Assembly (NCBI GenBank): GCA_015478945.1
Contig: JABUQX010088233.1
Span: 12,501 to 29,677, forward strand
DNA: 17,177 nt
Reading direction: 5' to 3'
Source: Trachelipus rathkii
Taxonomy: Eukaryota; Arthropoda; Malacostraca; Isopoda; Trachelipodidae
This document shows positions 9,136 through 17,177 of the stretch, piece by piece. A program made the translations under genes and the position numbers. The notes beneath the pieces were generated by a model. That model was not told the DNA's origin. It did no database searches and saw only the letters and a list, made by a program, of their open reading frames with translations. The first letter of the stretch is position 1, and every line of letters begins with the position of its first letter.

Positions 9136-9182
9136 CCATAGATTTAGGGGGGAGGCAAGTGCCCCCCCCCCTGGCCTACGAC
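9136..9182 (+). mobile_element. hAT-like terminus with facing G-run and C-run
   Basis: The patch reads GCCATAGATTTAGGGGGGAGG, then CAAGTG, then a run of C and TGGCCTACGACCC. On the other strand it opens CGTAGGCCAGGGGGG, close to the CGTAGC.AGGGGG part of CAGTGGCGTAGC-type hAT ends. The outermost CAGTGG is not present, so the tip is lost or mutated. The facing G and C runs can form a short GC hairpin. Confidence 0.55.
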
Positions 9183-9185
9183 CCA

Positions 9186-9536
9186 TATAATTATTATATA
9201 TAATATTATCTTACTAAGTTATTACAAACTATATATCTACTTAGTATATATATATTTATAATATATATACCGTAAATATATATATATATATATATATACG
9301 TTATATATACATATACATATTATTTACCTATATATATTCTATTTACCTATTATACTAATTTATATTGTAAAGATTTCGATATATATTCTCATACCGACTT
9401 ATCAGATCATATCATATTATACTATATAATAATCCTTATATATATACCATAACTTTCCTTAAGATATATCTCTCGGTGATAGGTATTATATATATATATA
9501 TATTATTATACTATTATTATATATATATATATTAGG
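9186..9536. repeat. (TA)n array, broken
   Basis: TA repeat with degenerate AT-rich interruptions (around 9330-9475). It runs directly up to the GC-rich island at 9537. Confidence 0.88.
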
Positions 9537-9795
9537 GTTGGCGACAGCGCCCCGGGTGCGCCGCGTTGCGTGCGTGCGCTCCGTTTTTGGGCTCTGCTGC
9601 GTGCGGTGCGCATCAAAACACAATTCACACTGCGTGCGGTGCGAAGCTCTGACGTGCTAAGAACAAAATAACAAACCGCTAGCGGGCGCGGTGCGGAGCA
9701 CGAGCAAAATTAACGTCGGTGCGGGTGCGGTGCCCTGGTGTGCATACATGCTCCTTGGATCGCACCGCACCCGCTACTAGTACACCGACACCAAA
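9537..9795. mobile_element. GC-rich GTGCGG-repeat island, candidate hAT-type MITE
   Basis: A GC-rich block of about 260 bp inside TA arrays. It starts GGGTTGGCGACAGCGC and carries repeated GTGCGG/GGTGCG words near 9555, 9602, 9634, 9690 and 9719-9733, then the inverted form CGCACCGCACCCGC at 9760-9773. Clustered short subterminal words in direct then inverted orientation, with a GGGTTGGC-type tip, are characteristic of small non-autonomous hAT elements (family knowledge). The right tip is unclear: CACCGACACC at 9783-9792 is only a loose mirror of the left tip. A CpG-rich functional site is an alternative, but the flanking TA arrays make that less likely. Confidence 0.5.
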
Positions 9796-9838
9796 TCTTT
9801 CGAGACTTAAAACAAAAATTAGAAAAAGAAAATTGTAG

Positions 9839-10078
9839 TCCATATATATATCATATACTATCCACTATATATTATATATATATATATATATAATTAGAGT
9901 ATATACAAACCATGACATTCAACCTAACTTTCATATATAATATAGTCTTTCACATATATATATATAATTATATAAATATATCATATATTATATTAATATA
10001 TATAATATATATATTATATATATTTATAATATTATAATTAAATTATACAGTATATATATCACTATAGCTCAAAATATA
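9839..10078. repeat. (TA)n array, broken
   Basis: TA repeat with an unrelated insert near 9900-9950. It closes the TA-rich zone that began at 8381. Confidence 0.9.
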
Positions 10079-11446
10079 GAGTAGGAATGACAGGTGATTT
10101 ACAAAAGTTATTTGTATTGGAAGGCTCAAGACAATTAAACGAATGAAGAATCACTTTTACGTTTTGTACAAACACGTACTTATGCAAGTCTGATATTTCT
10201 ATGTCCTGAAGGTTATATCTAAAATTAACTAAATGATATCAGGTAAACTCAAATGTTATCATTTACGATGTCATTTGTCTCTCAATCATTAATTAACACA
10301 ACAACTTTAACTTCTGGATGATAGGAGTTTCGTATTAAGGGTAGTGTTCTAAGTGTATTTATTTTATTGTAGCTCTCAGGATTTAAATGAGCATATTTAA
10401 CGTACTATCTTTACAGCACGCGTCAATTTATTTTCTCTCTAATGTTGATTACATTCTGACTATATTTAAGCATAATGATGCCAGGCTTTCCTTTTCTCTT
10501 AATACAGTAAAAATATAACAAATTATAACTAATTTTAGAGAATAATTTCACAATGGGGTAACTCCTATGACTTCCATTTCTCTCCCACCAAAACCTCAAG
10601 CAGTGCTTTATTTAAGATAAAAGGAGAATAATTGAAAAACCCTGCCATCTTCTTACATTCAGCGAACTTAACCTATAATGGTTTGCCCATATCCTGTAAT
10701 TTTACAAGTCAAATTTACTAGAACTCATTCTAGATCTGCCACTTAACATGGCGACCGCATATTTATTAGCCTTACTGCGATAATGACTTGTATTTCGTCC
10801 TCTCAAATTTTTTAGATAGGCTGTCTCTAACACGCATGTTTACTATTATTTACTCTCATCTTATATCGCTCCCTTAGTCCGTTCAAGTTGGACACTATTG
10901 AGCTGTGTAAGTATATGGTAGACCTCCTCCTAACTACTAACTCACTTGTTAGATCTTATCCAAACTGAAATATGCACGATTCGGTTATTCTCCACTGACA
11001 TAACTTTCCGATCGTCCCGTAGTAGTGAGCCTTGAGTTTTAATCCTCAATGTGATGCTTACTCTCTTCTTTGAAGGATAATTAATCTTAGTGCAGAAGTT
11101 ATTTATCGCCTTTTCAAACTACCCAAATAACGGCTGCCTCTGACTCACTAATATCCGATACTTTCTATGCAAGCTGAATAAAGATACCCTATGACATCCT
11201 ATAATTATATCTTACCTGACTTAGCGCTATAAATGTTAGCTACTAAACACCAGCTTACTAATTATTAAATAGCAACTCATTCATAAATAATTAAACCCTT
11301 AATCTCACTCTTTGCAATGAGTGCTGCTTTCTCTAACAGAGAAGTACGTATACTTATTATACCTTGGCTATTCCCGCTCATCCCACCATTTGCTTGGCCT
11401 TGACCTCTCTCTCTATCAATCTAGCACCCTGCTGTTTTTTTAACAG
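10079..11446. other. anonymous pyrimidine-rich DNA
   Basis: Nearly 1.4 kb without a believable gene, RNA or known repeat. From about 10700 to 11440 the + strand is clearly richer in C and T. The reverse strand has open stretches of up to about 43 codons (for example near 10830-10960), which is expected by chance. Confidence 0.5.
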
Positions 11447-12074
11447 TTGTCACCACCACTCAGGCAGAGCCTCTATTCAAGGAGGAGGTGTTGCACACCT
11501 CAAATATTCATCCAACTAACGCACACTACGCAGATGAGCACAGACGCAGGCTTTAAAGCTCGGGGGAGATTAAATCAGCAGGAAACACAGAAGATCGGAA
11601 GAGATTCCACTAAAAATCAGAGGTTAGCAGAGAAGAGAAGATACACCGCAGCGGACTAGCCTGGACTATACTAATATATAAAACTTACTATGAACTAGCT
11701 GACACAGCACCCTTGTGTATATATATAGCATATATATACGATGAGCGTCTTAAAAATATAGGTTAGGCGTAAATTCTAGAGAAATTCAAGCACTTCCTAT
11801 AGCCTACCTGCCTGCATTGCATATACTATTATATATATATATATATATATTTACAATAAAAACAATTTCACCTGAATGAAAATAAATAAATTTTTGCGGG
11901 TACCCTATAGGAAAAGAATAATATATAAGTCACCAGTAACATCGCTACCTCGTAAAAATTAAGAATTATGAATGAAAGGCGTCAAAGTTGAATTGGAAAG
12001 TGCAAGAACTGTTAGTTATTACGCCGTTCTTTGGATCTCTTGTGACTCGTTCCTCCAAGCCTGGGGTGAAATAA
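11447..12074. other. anonymous DNA with short TA tracts
   Basis: A 70-codon forward frame at 11447-11659 is open but opens on a non-ATG codon and resembles nothing I know. It contains AGATCGGAAGAG at 11592-11603, discussed as a finding. Short TA tracts occur at 11718-11741 and 11828-11851. Confidence 0.4.
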
Positions 12075-12422
12075 GAAGGCCAGCCTCCAGATGAGAACAG
12101 GCTTGATATAATAATGAATACTCAATACAAAGGACGGATGAGGCCCTTGGATATAGCTGAGCAACTGAGAAGAGGATAAAGTCTCGCAGCCTAAACAGAA
12201 ACTCCCAGTTCTTTGAGGCCTCCCTAGCAACCGTTGTTGATGTGAGGTTTCCTCTTCAGATTCACCAAGACATTTTTTTGTAGGTTATGTCATTACCAAA
12301 GATGTTATATTGTCAACTGGAGAGACGAGAGATCCGTCGCACAAGAGTTTGACGAAAAGTTAGAAATATTCTATCCAGCATGCAATAGAGTGGAAGTTGG
12401 TTTCTTAAATATTTGGAATTAA
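12075..12422 (+). other. possible broken coding segment, unidentified
   Basis: Three overlapping forward frames follow one another: 12075-12179 (34 codons, containing PPDENRLDIIMNTQYKG), 12161-12283 (40 codons, containing FFEASLATVVDVRFPLQ) and 12246-12422 (58 codons, containing SVAQEFDEKLEIFYPACN). Each has a protein-like mix of residues, and the last change of frame is near a run of seven T at 12273-12279, where indels are common. That is the case for a frameshifted gene. Against it, stop-free runs of this size are expected by chance in 17 kb, a 72-codon reverse frame overlaps the first two, and I recognise no family. Confidence 0.15.
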
Positions 12423-12686
12423 TGTCAAATAAGTGAAATTACGTTTTTTATTAAATATATATACATTATAATCAAGCGAAAATTTACCAAGGTAAAATGT
12501 TTATGATTAAGGAAAAGATAACTATCTAACAAGGTAAAAGAGGAGACAGTAATTGAAATGAGTTGAAAGATTGAAGGGCAAATCATCGGCATACGAGTCA
12601 CCTTTAAAATAAGAGTTTGACAAAATGTGCGAATGGAGAAGATTGCATTAATGAAATCCGTTAGGAATATAAGTAGAGATGATTAA
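12423..12686. other. anonymous purine-rich DNA
   Basis: AT-rich and A/G-rich on the + strand with stops in all frames. It contains a short TATATATA at about 12456-12464. Nothing is recognisable. Confidence 0.5.
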
Positions 12687-12716
12687 GACAGAAACCCTGA
12701 CAGGAACAGCCACTCA

Positions 12717-13085
12717 TTGACAGAAAAAGGAGAAGAGAATCGCCCGCATCAACGACACTTGGCCAATATTGAGCTGATTTTGAAGGAAAAACTTAGACAT
12801 AAAGTACAGCTTTTTCAGAAAACTAGCGGAAACACCAAAGGAGGGGAGCTGGAGAGCAAGCGACGCGTGCCCATACCCCGCAGAGCTAACTACTTGCGAT
12901 ATGTCAAGCGCCCGACCATAAGCTATTCTCTCACCCCAGTAGTGCGCCTGGGGCGGAAAACCATAAATCTCGGATATAGTAATAGGTATAAGTTATCACC
13001 AGTTAGTAACTCAGTCGCCTACCGAAAGCTCGTAACTGGCGATCGGAAAGAAGTGAATAAGGATTCCAGAATGATTAAGAAATGA
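12717..13085 (+). CDS. unidentified basic 122-codon open frame, doubtful
   Basis: The frame is open from 12687, and the first usable codon listed is TTG, not ATG, so a real start is not shown. The product would be strongly basic (many K and R), hydrophilic, with no membrane segment or signal peptide. The only local features are RRVPIPRRANYLRY and a C-terminus ending RMIKK. I know of no family with this pattern. It could be an internal exon or a chance frame: A/G-rich strands have fewer stop codons, and one frame of about this length is expected in a window this size. Confidence 0.15.
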   Translation: MTEKGEENRPHQRHLANIELILKEKLRHKVQLFQKTSGNTKGGELESKRRVPIPRRANYLRYVKRPTISYSLTPVVRLGRKTINLGYSNRYKLSPVSNSVAYRKLVTGDRKEVNKDSRMIKK

Positions 13086-13428
13086 GATTGGAGGGTTTCA
13101 AAGATTCTTTTAGTTAGATTACAAGTGAGGCTCTATAGCGCAGATAGTTAGGAAGGATTCAGTAGCAGATTCTTTGTTTCGGAATAGTGTTGGATATGTG
13201 TAGTAATTACGTGCTAATTCCGCATAACTAGGGGAAAGTATTAATATTTAGCATAGAGAATATAATTGAAAGAGGGGCAGTGCCATTCCGAAAGCACACT
13301 CCCTCAAAACTGCGGGGAGGAATGCCATTTCCTGGCGCTCTCGTACCTCTCTCCCTGCAACTTCATAGATTTCAGGAGACACCACGCACCTGATCAAAAT
13401 GTAATTCACAGCAGCATAGGACACCTGA
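13086..13428. other. anonymous DNA
   Basis: No believable gene. A 74-codon forward frame begins at 13266 with cysteine- and histidine-containing sequence, then runs into the GGA tract and becomes R/E repeat, so I do not call it. Confidence 0.45.
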
Positions 13429-13507
13429 GAGGAAGGAGGAGGAGAGAGGAGGAGGAGAGAAGCGAGGAGGAGAGGAGAGTATGGAGTTGAGGAGGAGCGA
13501 GGAGGGA
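13429..13507 (+). repeat. polypurine GGA/GAG tract
   Basis: About 80 bp of almost pure A and G on the + strand, built from GGA, GAG and GAGA units with only a few pyrimidines (GAAGCGAGG, GTATGGAGTT, GGAGCGAGG). Such mirror-like polypurine runs can form triplex DNA (general knowledge). It is an imperfect microsatellite. Confidence 0.85.
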
Positions 13508-14940
13508 GTCAGAATGTCAAATTCGTCTAGGGTTTGAGTTTGAAGGTAATAAATAGGAGGCAGAAGAGATTGGATTCTTCATTTGGAAAAATTAGCTCAA
13601 TTATAGACATCGATAATTGAGGCAAAGACAGATTACGAATTGTTAGAGATGTTTTTGGAAGAGCCAGAAACGATTTGTGTTATTAAAACATATCAGTAGG
13701 AGAACAAGGAGTTGTTATTGTGTCGCACTTGTATTTTCGCTATGTAAAAAGCTTCTCACTATATTGTTCGACGAAGAGTATCACCTGCAACGATTTCTAA
13801 ACTGAATGAAAATATGCAAGAGTGATAGTAATTAACTAGATATTTCAAACACTTCGATACGCTTATTGAATTCTAGACTAGCTGAGCAAAATTTGTCACA
13901 ACGAGAGCATACAAGCCTTGATAACATGATTATGAGGAGAGAAAGATTAGCGATAAGATGACAATTCTTCGTTGTCTCATCCCTACACTGTTTTAGATCA
14001 ACACGATTACAGCTTCTCACCTTAATCGGGCAGACAGCCGAAGCGTTCCACCAGAGAAAAGCTCTAGTCCCTGTCCAATTAGTTTCTAGATGAGCATAGT
14101 GTAGAGCGATGCACAGGCCCCCCTAATCGGCCCTTCAACTGTGCCGATTAAAGACATGATTAAGTTCTACAGCACCAAGCTTAAGATAAAAAAGGATATG
14201 GAGCTGTCTATAAAGAGTGAATTGTAGTATAATAAAACTATGAAAGGAGCGTAAGTTAATGGTATGTTGACAGTAATTTGTAGTTTCAGATATATGATGC
14301 GAAGAGTGGGTTATATATATATAAAGTGAATATGAGATGGACTAGTTGGTTGAAAGTAGGTCATTATGTTATTCATGACATTGTTGTGGTACGATCCGCG
14401 AATGTGTGTGTTTCTTTAAATTATGTTAGCTCAGATCTGTTGAGAATGGTCTTAAATGGTTCGGTCAGCTCGTCGCAGGACCTAAAATCAGTATGGAGAG
14501 GTACCTCTATGCATTCATAGAGTAAGATAGATGTTACATTGAAGTCCACCACTAAATAGTGCGACTTCTTCTAATATTTGAATATGTTAGAATATTCTAT
14601 GAGCAGTTCTCCGTGCAGAGAATGGAGTTAGTAGTAAAGAGTATTCTCTAGAAAAAGGCAAAAACTTTCTTCAAAAAAGCATAGGAAAAATGAATAAGCA
14701 CAAATCCTCAAATTGTCTCACTAAATAAACAAATAATATGAAAACCCAAAATTCTTGATGGAGAATATGATAATATCTGTTTATCCTGTTTAAGATTTAG
14801 GGCTTTATTATTAAGTTATTAAGAATAAGATTATTGTAGATAGAAAGGAAGAAAGTAGTAGGGAAGTCTTAGTTAAAATATGGCTTTTCAATATCATTGT
14901 TCTACTCGTAGTTCAGCAGTTGATATTACTCTTAGTGTTT
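13508..14940. other. anonymous purine-rich DNA
   Basis: About 1.4 kb with no recognisable gene, RNA or transposon terminus. Short frames at 13832-14020 (reverse) and 14326-14520 (forward) have no known pattern. A short TATATATATATA occurs at 14311-14322. Confidence 0.5.
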
Positions 14941-15864
14941 AGTGTACGCTCTCCGCGAAAAAGGGATACAGTATGAGCGCGTTCTGACACGCAACTCTCC
15001 CATATCCTCCACCTCATGCTTCAATTTTTAGCAGAAATTAATGGCTATAATGGTTTCCCTCTTTCTCGAAATTCTTACGGTTGCCATAAAACCAAGACAC
15101 ACTTTCTATGCTCTTTCATTAACTATCAGAAACATTCAGCGCGCATACAATGCAGCTTAAACCCTTGGATATCTTAAACACAATCGGTATCCGCTGCACA
15201 ATATCAATTTTCTTCGTGATCTTTCCCCTTTTCCAACGATAAGAAACAAATCCCCTGTTATAGTTGGTTTACCTCTCGAATTGACAGGGGTAAGCTATGC
15301 ATGGGTTAAATCGCTGGTATGGGAGAGGCCAAAAATGGCCTGCTATCTGATCTCTTTAGCGAGCATGGTATCCAGGTCACCTCCATGCGAATGCATTGAT
15401 AAAGGACCTCCTTCCATCAACTGATGCTATCCTGCCTCTCTGACAGGCTTAATACACGAAACCACTCCACTCAAAGCCGAGCATAGGTTGAGTTGTCTTC
15501 CTCTCACCGTTACGCATAGCGCTTAAAACGGAGGTTGCATAGTTGCATGCCATCGCCATATTGGCCACACCAATATCACTCACAGTCACTATATACTGAT
15601 CACCCAAAGGAACTCTCCTCACCATCTTTGACTATACATGTTGTCTCGTAGACCAGATAAGCTCGCAATATGTTCGTTTTCATTCATATCTTCATAATGT
15701 TGTTCCTGACTGAACACCAATTGCCGTAGATCATTTTCCTTAACTTTCTTCAGGACAATCCCTATCGTACAAAGATCATTATCCCATATATTATCTGAAT
15801 CTTCCACTTTCAGCAAGTACTCTATTTTCAATGTGTGATTTTCGAGAGTACGGAAAATACTCAC
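14941..15864 (-). other. possible broken reverse-strand coding segment, unidentified
   Basis: On the reverse strand several open stretches follow one another in different frames: 15864-15619 (81 codons, ATG start, acidic, containing VEDSDNIWDNDLCTIG), 15625-15449 (58 codons, ATG overlapping the previous stop, containing YIVTVSDIGVANMAMACNY), 15294-15157 (45 codons, containing NSRGKPTITGDLFLIVGKG), then shorter ones to about 14950. This part is GC-richer and pyrimidine-rich on the + strand, as a reverse-coding gene would be. The overlap of TGA and ATG at 15619-15625 would fit a one-base error inside one frame. I recognise no family, and each piece alone is within chance. Confidence 0.2.
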
Positions 15865-16879
15865 AACTTAGGACACAATTAGTTAATATTAGCATTATTA
15901 TAATATAAAACAATATTAGTAAATTTTCTACATTTATTTTTTATATTTAGATATTTTTTGAAGATCTGTTTAATATCTATTCGCCATTCATTCGTGTTGT
16001 TCTATGACATTTTAATATATGTGATTGTTGGCCACGACCACCATGGAGTTGATTGATTCTGATAACCCCAGATTGTGGCCGTTTCTCTTTGCGAGCCGTG
16101 GTGCGCGTCCTGACATTGACTAAAAATAATGGTCAAATAACCAAATGTAACGAACCATAAATTTAATAGGAAAAGATCTCAATATCGTACTCTTCTCATC
16201 ATTTCTTAAAACATTGCAAGACTCTCATGGTATGAGAATATTAAAACTTCATTTCAGATGAAGTTATTACTAGAATGCGGAAAATATGTTTTGACTTATA
16301 GTGACGCATTATTATATAAAATGATTCTAATTCAATATTATTATAGAACAGTCAATCATTTAAGCTTTGACTGTAAATGGGTTAATATGAAATAGAATTG
16401 ATCTTGAGATGGGAAGACATATTTAATTTTCGGCTTTCTATCATCAGAGGCGTTGCTCGATACTGGACAGAGAGATTTCATTAAAGTCTTGAAACCTTAA
16501 CGAAATTCAGAAGCTAAGTAAGCACGCATGTATTTAATGAGAGAGTTAGCCAGAGTAACTTTAGTGTGCTGGCGCATGTTTTTTAATTTAGTTCTTGACT
16601 ACTAGAGCACGTGTACGAATCATTAAAGCGTGCTGCAATTGGACCCATCATCTCTCGCCGAAAACTCTACTGAGCTCTTGTTTGAGATATCACAGCAGCA
16701 GGTGATCTAACAATATAGAATGAGCCGACGGAGTTCTGGTGCTTGTTCACTCAAGTAAAGAGACAGTACATATTCTGCTGTATATTGCACCAGCCTATAC
16801 CATCGGTCGCACAGGAAGAAACAATCATTTTTGAGTAGTGAGGTTCCATTTTCAGGACCCAACATTCCACAGTTTAGAT
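15865..16879. other. anonymous AT-rich DNA
   Basis: No believable gene. At 16043 there is an ATG in a strong vertebrate/insect-type start context (ACCATGG), but the frame closes after 26 codons at 16123. No repeat or RNA gene is seen. Confidence 0.45.
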
Positions 16880-17088
16880 ATGTCACACTCAGAATATTCC
16901 GAACCTGCTAGTTACGTTTATCGAGAAGAGCTATTCGACACCGAGCGCGGACACAGTAGCAATTCTGACTTCGCTGAAATAATTGTCAACGACATACGAT
17001 GACTACTTCAGAGGACAAAGAAACTCGGCTGATTGAGAATCTTCACACAATTATCGGTCCATGGTGGAGAAGACTAACTTGGGATTGA
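16880..17088 (+). other. two overlapping short frames, possible exon remnant
   Basis: A 40-codon frame at 16880-17002 (open without ATG from 16835) has an even residue mix including EELFDTERGHSSNSDF and ends FAEIIVNDIR. Its stop overlaps the ATG of the next frame, 16999-17088 (29 codons, containing SEDKETRLIENLHTIIGPWW), as ATGA. A TTTTCAG at 16849-16855 could be a splice acceptor. This could be an exon with a one-base error near 17000, or chance. No family is recognised. Confidence 0.15.
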
Positions 17089-17177
17089 GTATATTTCGAA
17101 CAGGTTATAATTCTGAAAAAACTTGTTGTTCTTAACTCTGATCAACTATTTATCTTATCAGTGAATATCTCTCCTTT

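Noticed and set aside
8992..9186. 64-codon reverse frame
   Set aside because: Its first codons are the hAT-like terminus read backwards; the rest has no known pattern.
13266..13490. 74-codon forward frame with C/H residues
   Set aside because: It has no ATG at its start and dissolves into R/E repeats in the GGA tract.
1..17177. tRNA or rRNA genes, and CRISPR arrays
   Set aside because: I saw no GGTTCGA-type box B with a foldable acceptor, no rRNA core sequence, and no evenly spaced repeats with unique spacers.
10079..17177. Retrotransposon or mariner coding sequence
   Set aside because: I looked for reverse transcriptase YxDD-type and DDE-type stretches and for poly-A tailed or LTR-bounded units and found none that I could support.

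Overview
This window looks like AT-rich, gene-poor, repeat-dense nuclear DNA from an animal, most likely an arthropod (inference). It holds long (TA)n and (TAA)n arrays, decayed hAT-superfamily DNA transposons with termini of the CAGTGGCG type, and long inverted repeats. There is no bacterial gene packing and there are no Shine-Dalgarno-led operons. No intact protein-coding gene can be named with confidence.

Layout. Positions 1-1219 are the 3' part of a broken hAT transposon. The C-terminal dimerisation region of a ZMYM1/TTF-like transposase is readable at about 480-802, and the element's right terminus is at about 1171-1219, with a TA array in between. Positions 1222-1812 are TA arrays. Positions 1996-7431 form the most structured part of the window, a nest of inverted repeats. 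It has outer terminal repeats of about 147 bp (1996-2141 / 7283-7431), a 1.08 kb fold-back hairpin (2131-3206), a pair of GGTTCCGG-rich repeats (3207-3297 / 7176-7282), two same-strand TAA arrays, and a central inverted repeat with arms of about 1.1 kb around a 165-bp spacer (3957-5050 / 5216-6275). I read it as a non-autonomous or decayed composite fold-back DNA transposon with a second element inserted. No transposase is recognisable inside it.

Positions 7432-8346 are anonymous DNA ending in a hAT right terminus. Positions 8381-10078 are broken TA arrays that enclose a second hAT-like terminus (9136-9182) and a GC-rich island of repeated GTGCGG motifs (9537-9795).

Positions 10079-17177 are anonymous. 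This part shows blocks of opposite purine/pyrimidine skew, one polypurine GGA tract (13429-13507), and several short open frames with protein-like composition, broken by frame changes. I recognise none of them. Their lengths are close to what chance gives, so they are listed at low confidence only.

Nothing here reads as a working pathway. The biology is transposon nesting and decay, with microsatellite growth beside transposon ends. The best candidates for something undescribed are the nested palindrome at 1996-7431 and the GTGCGG island.
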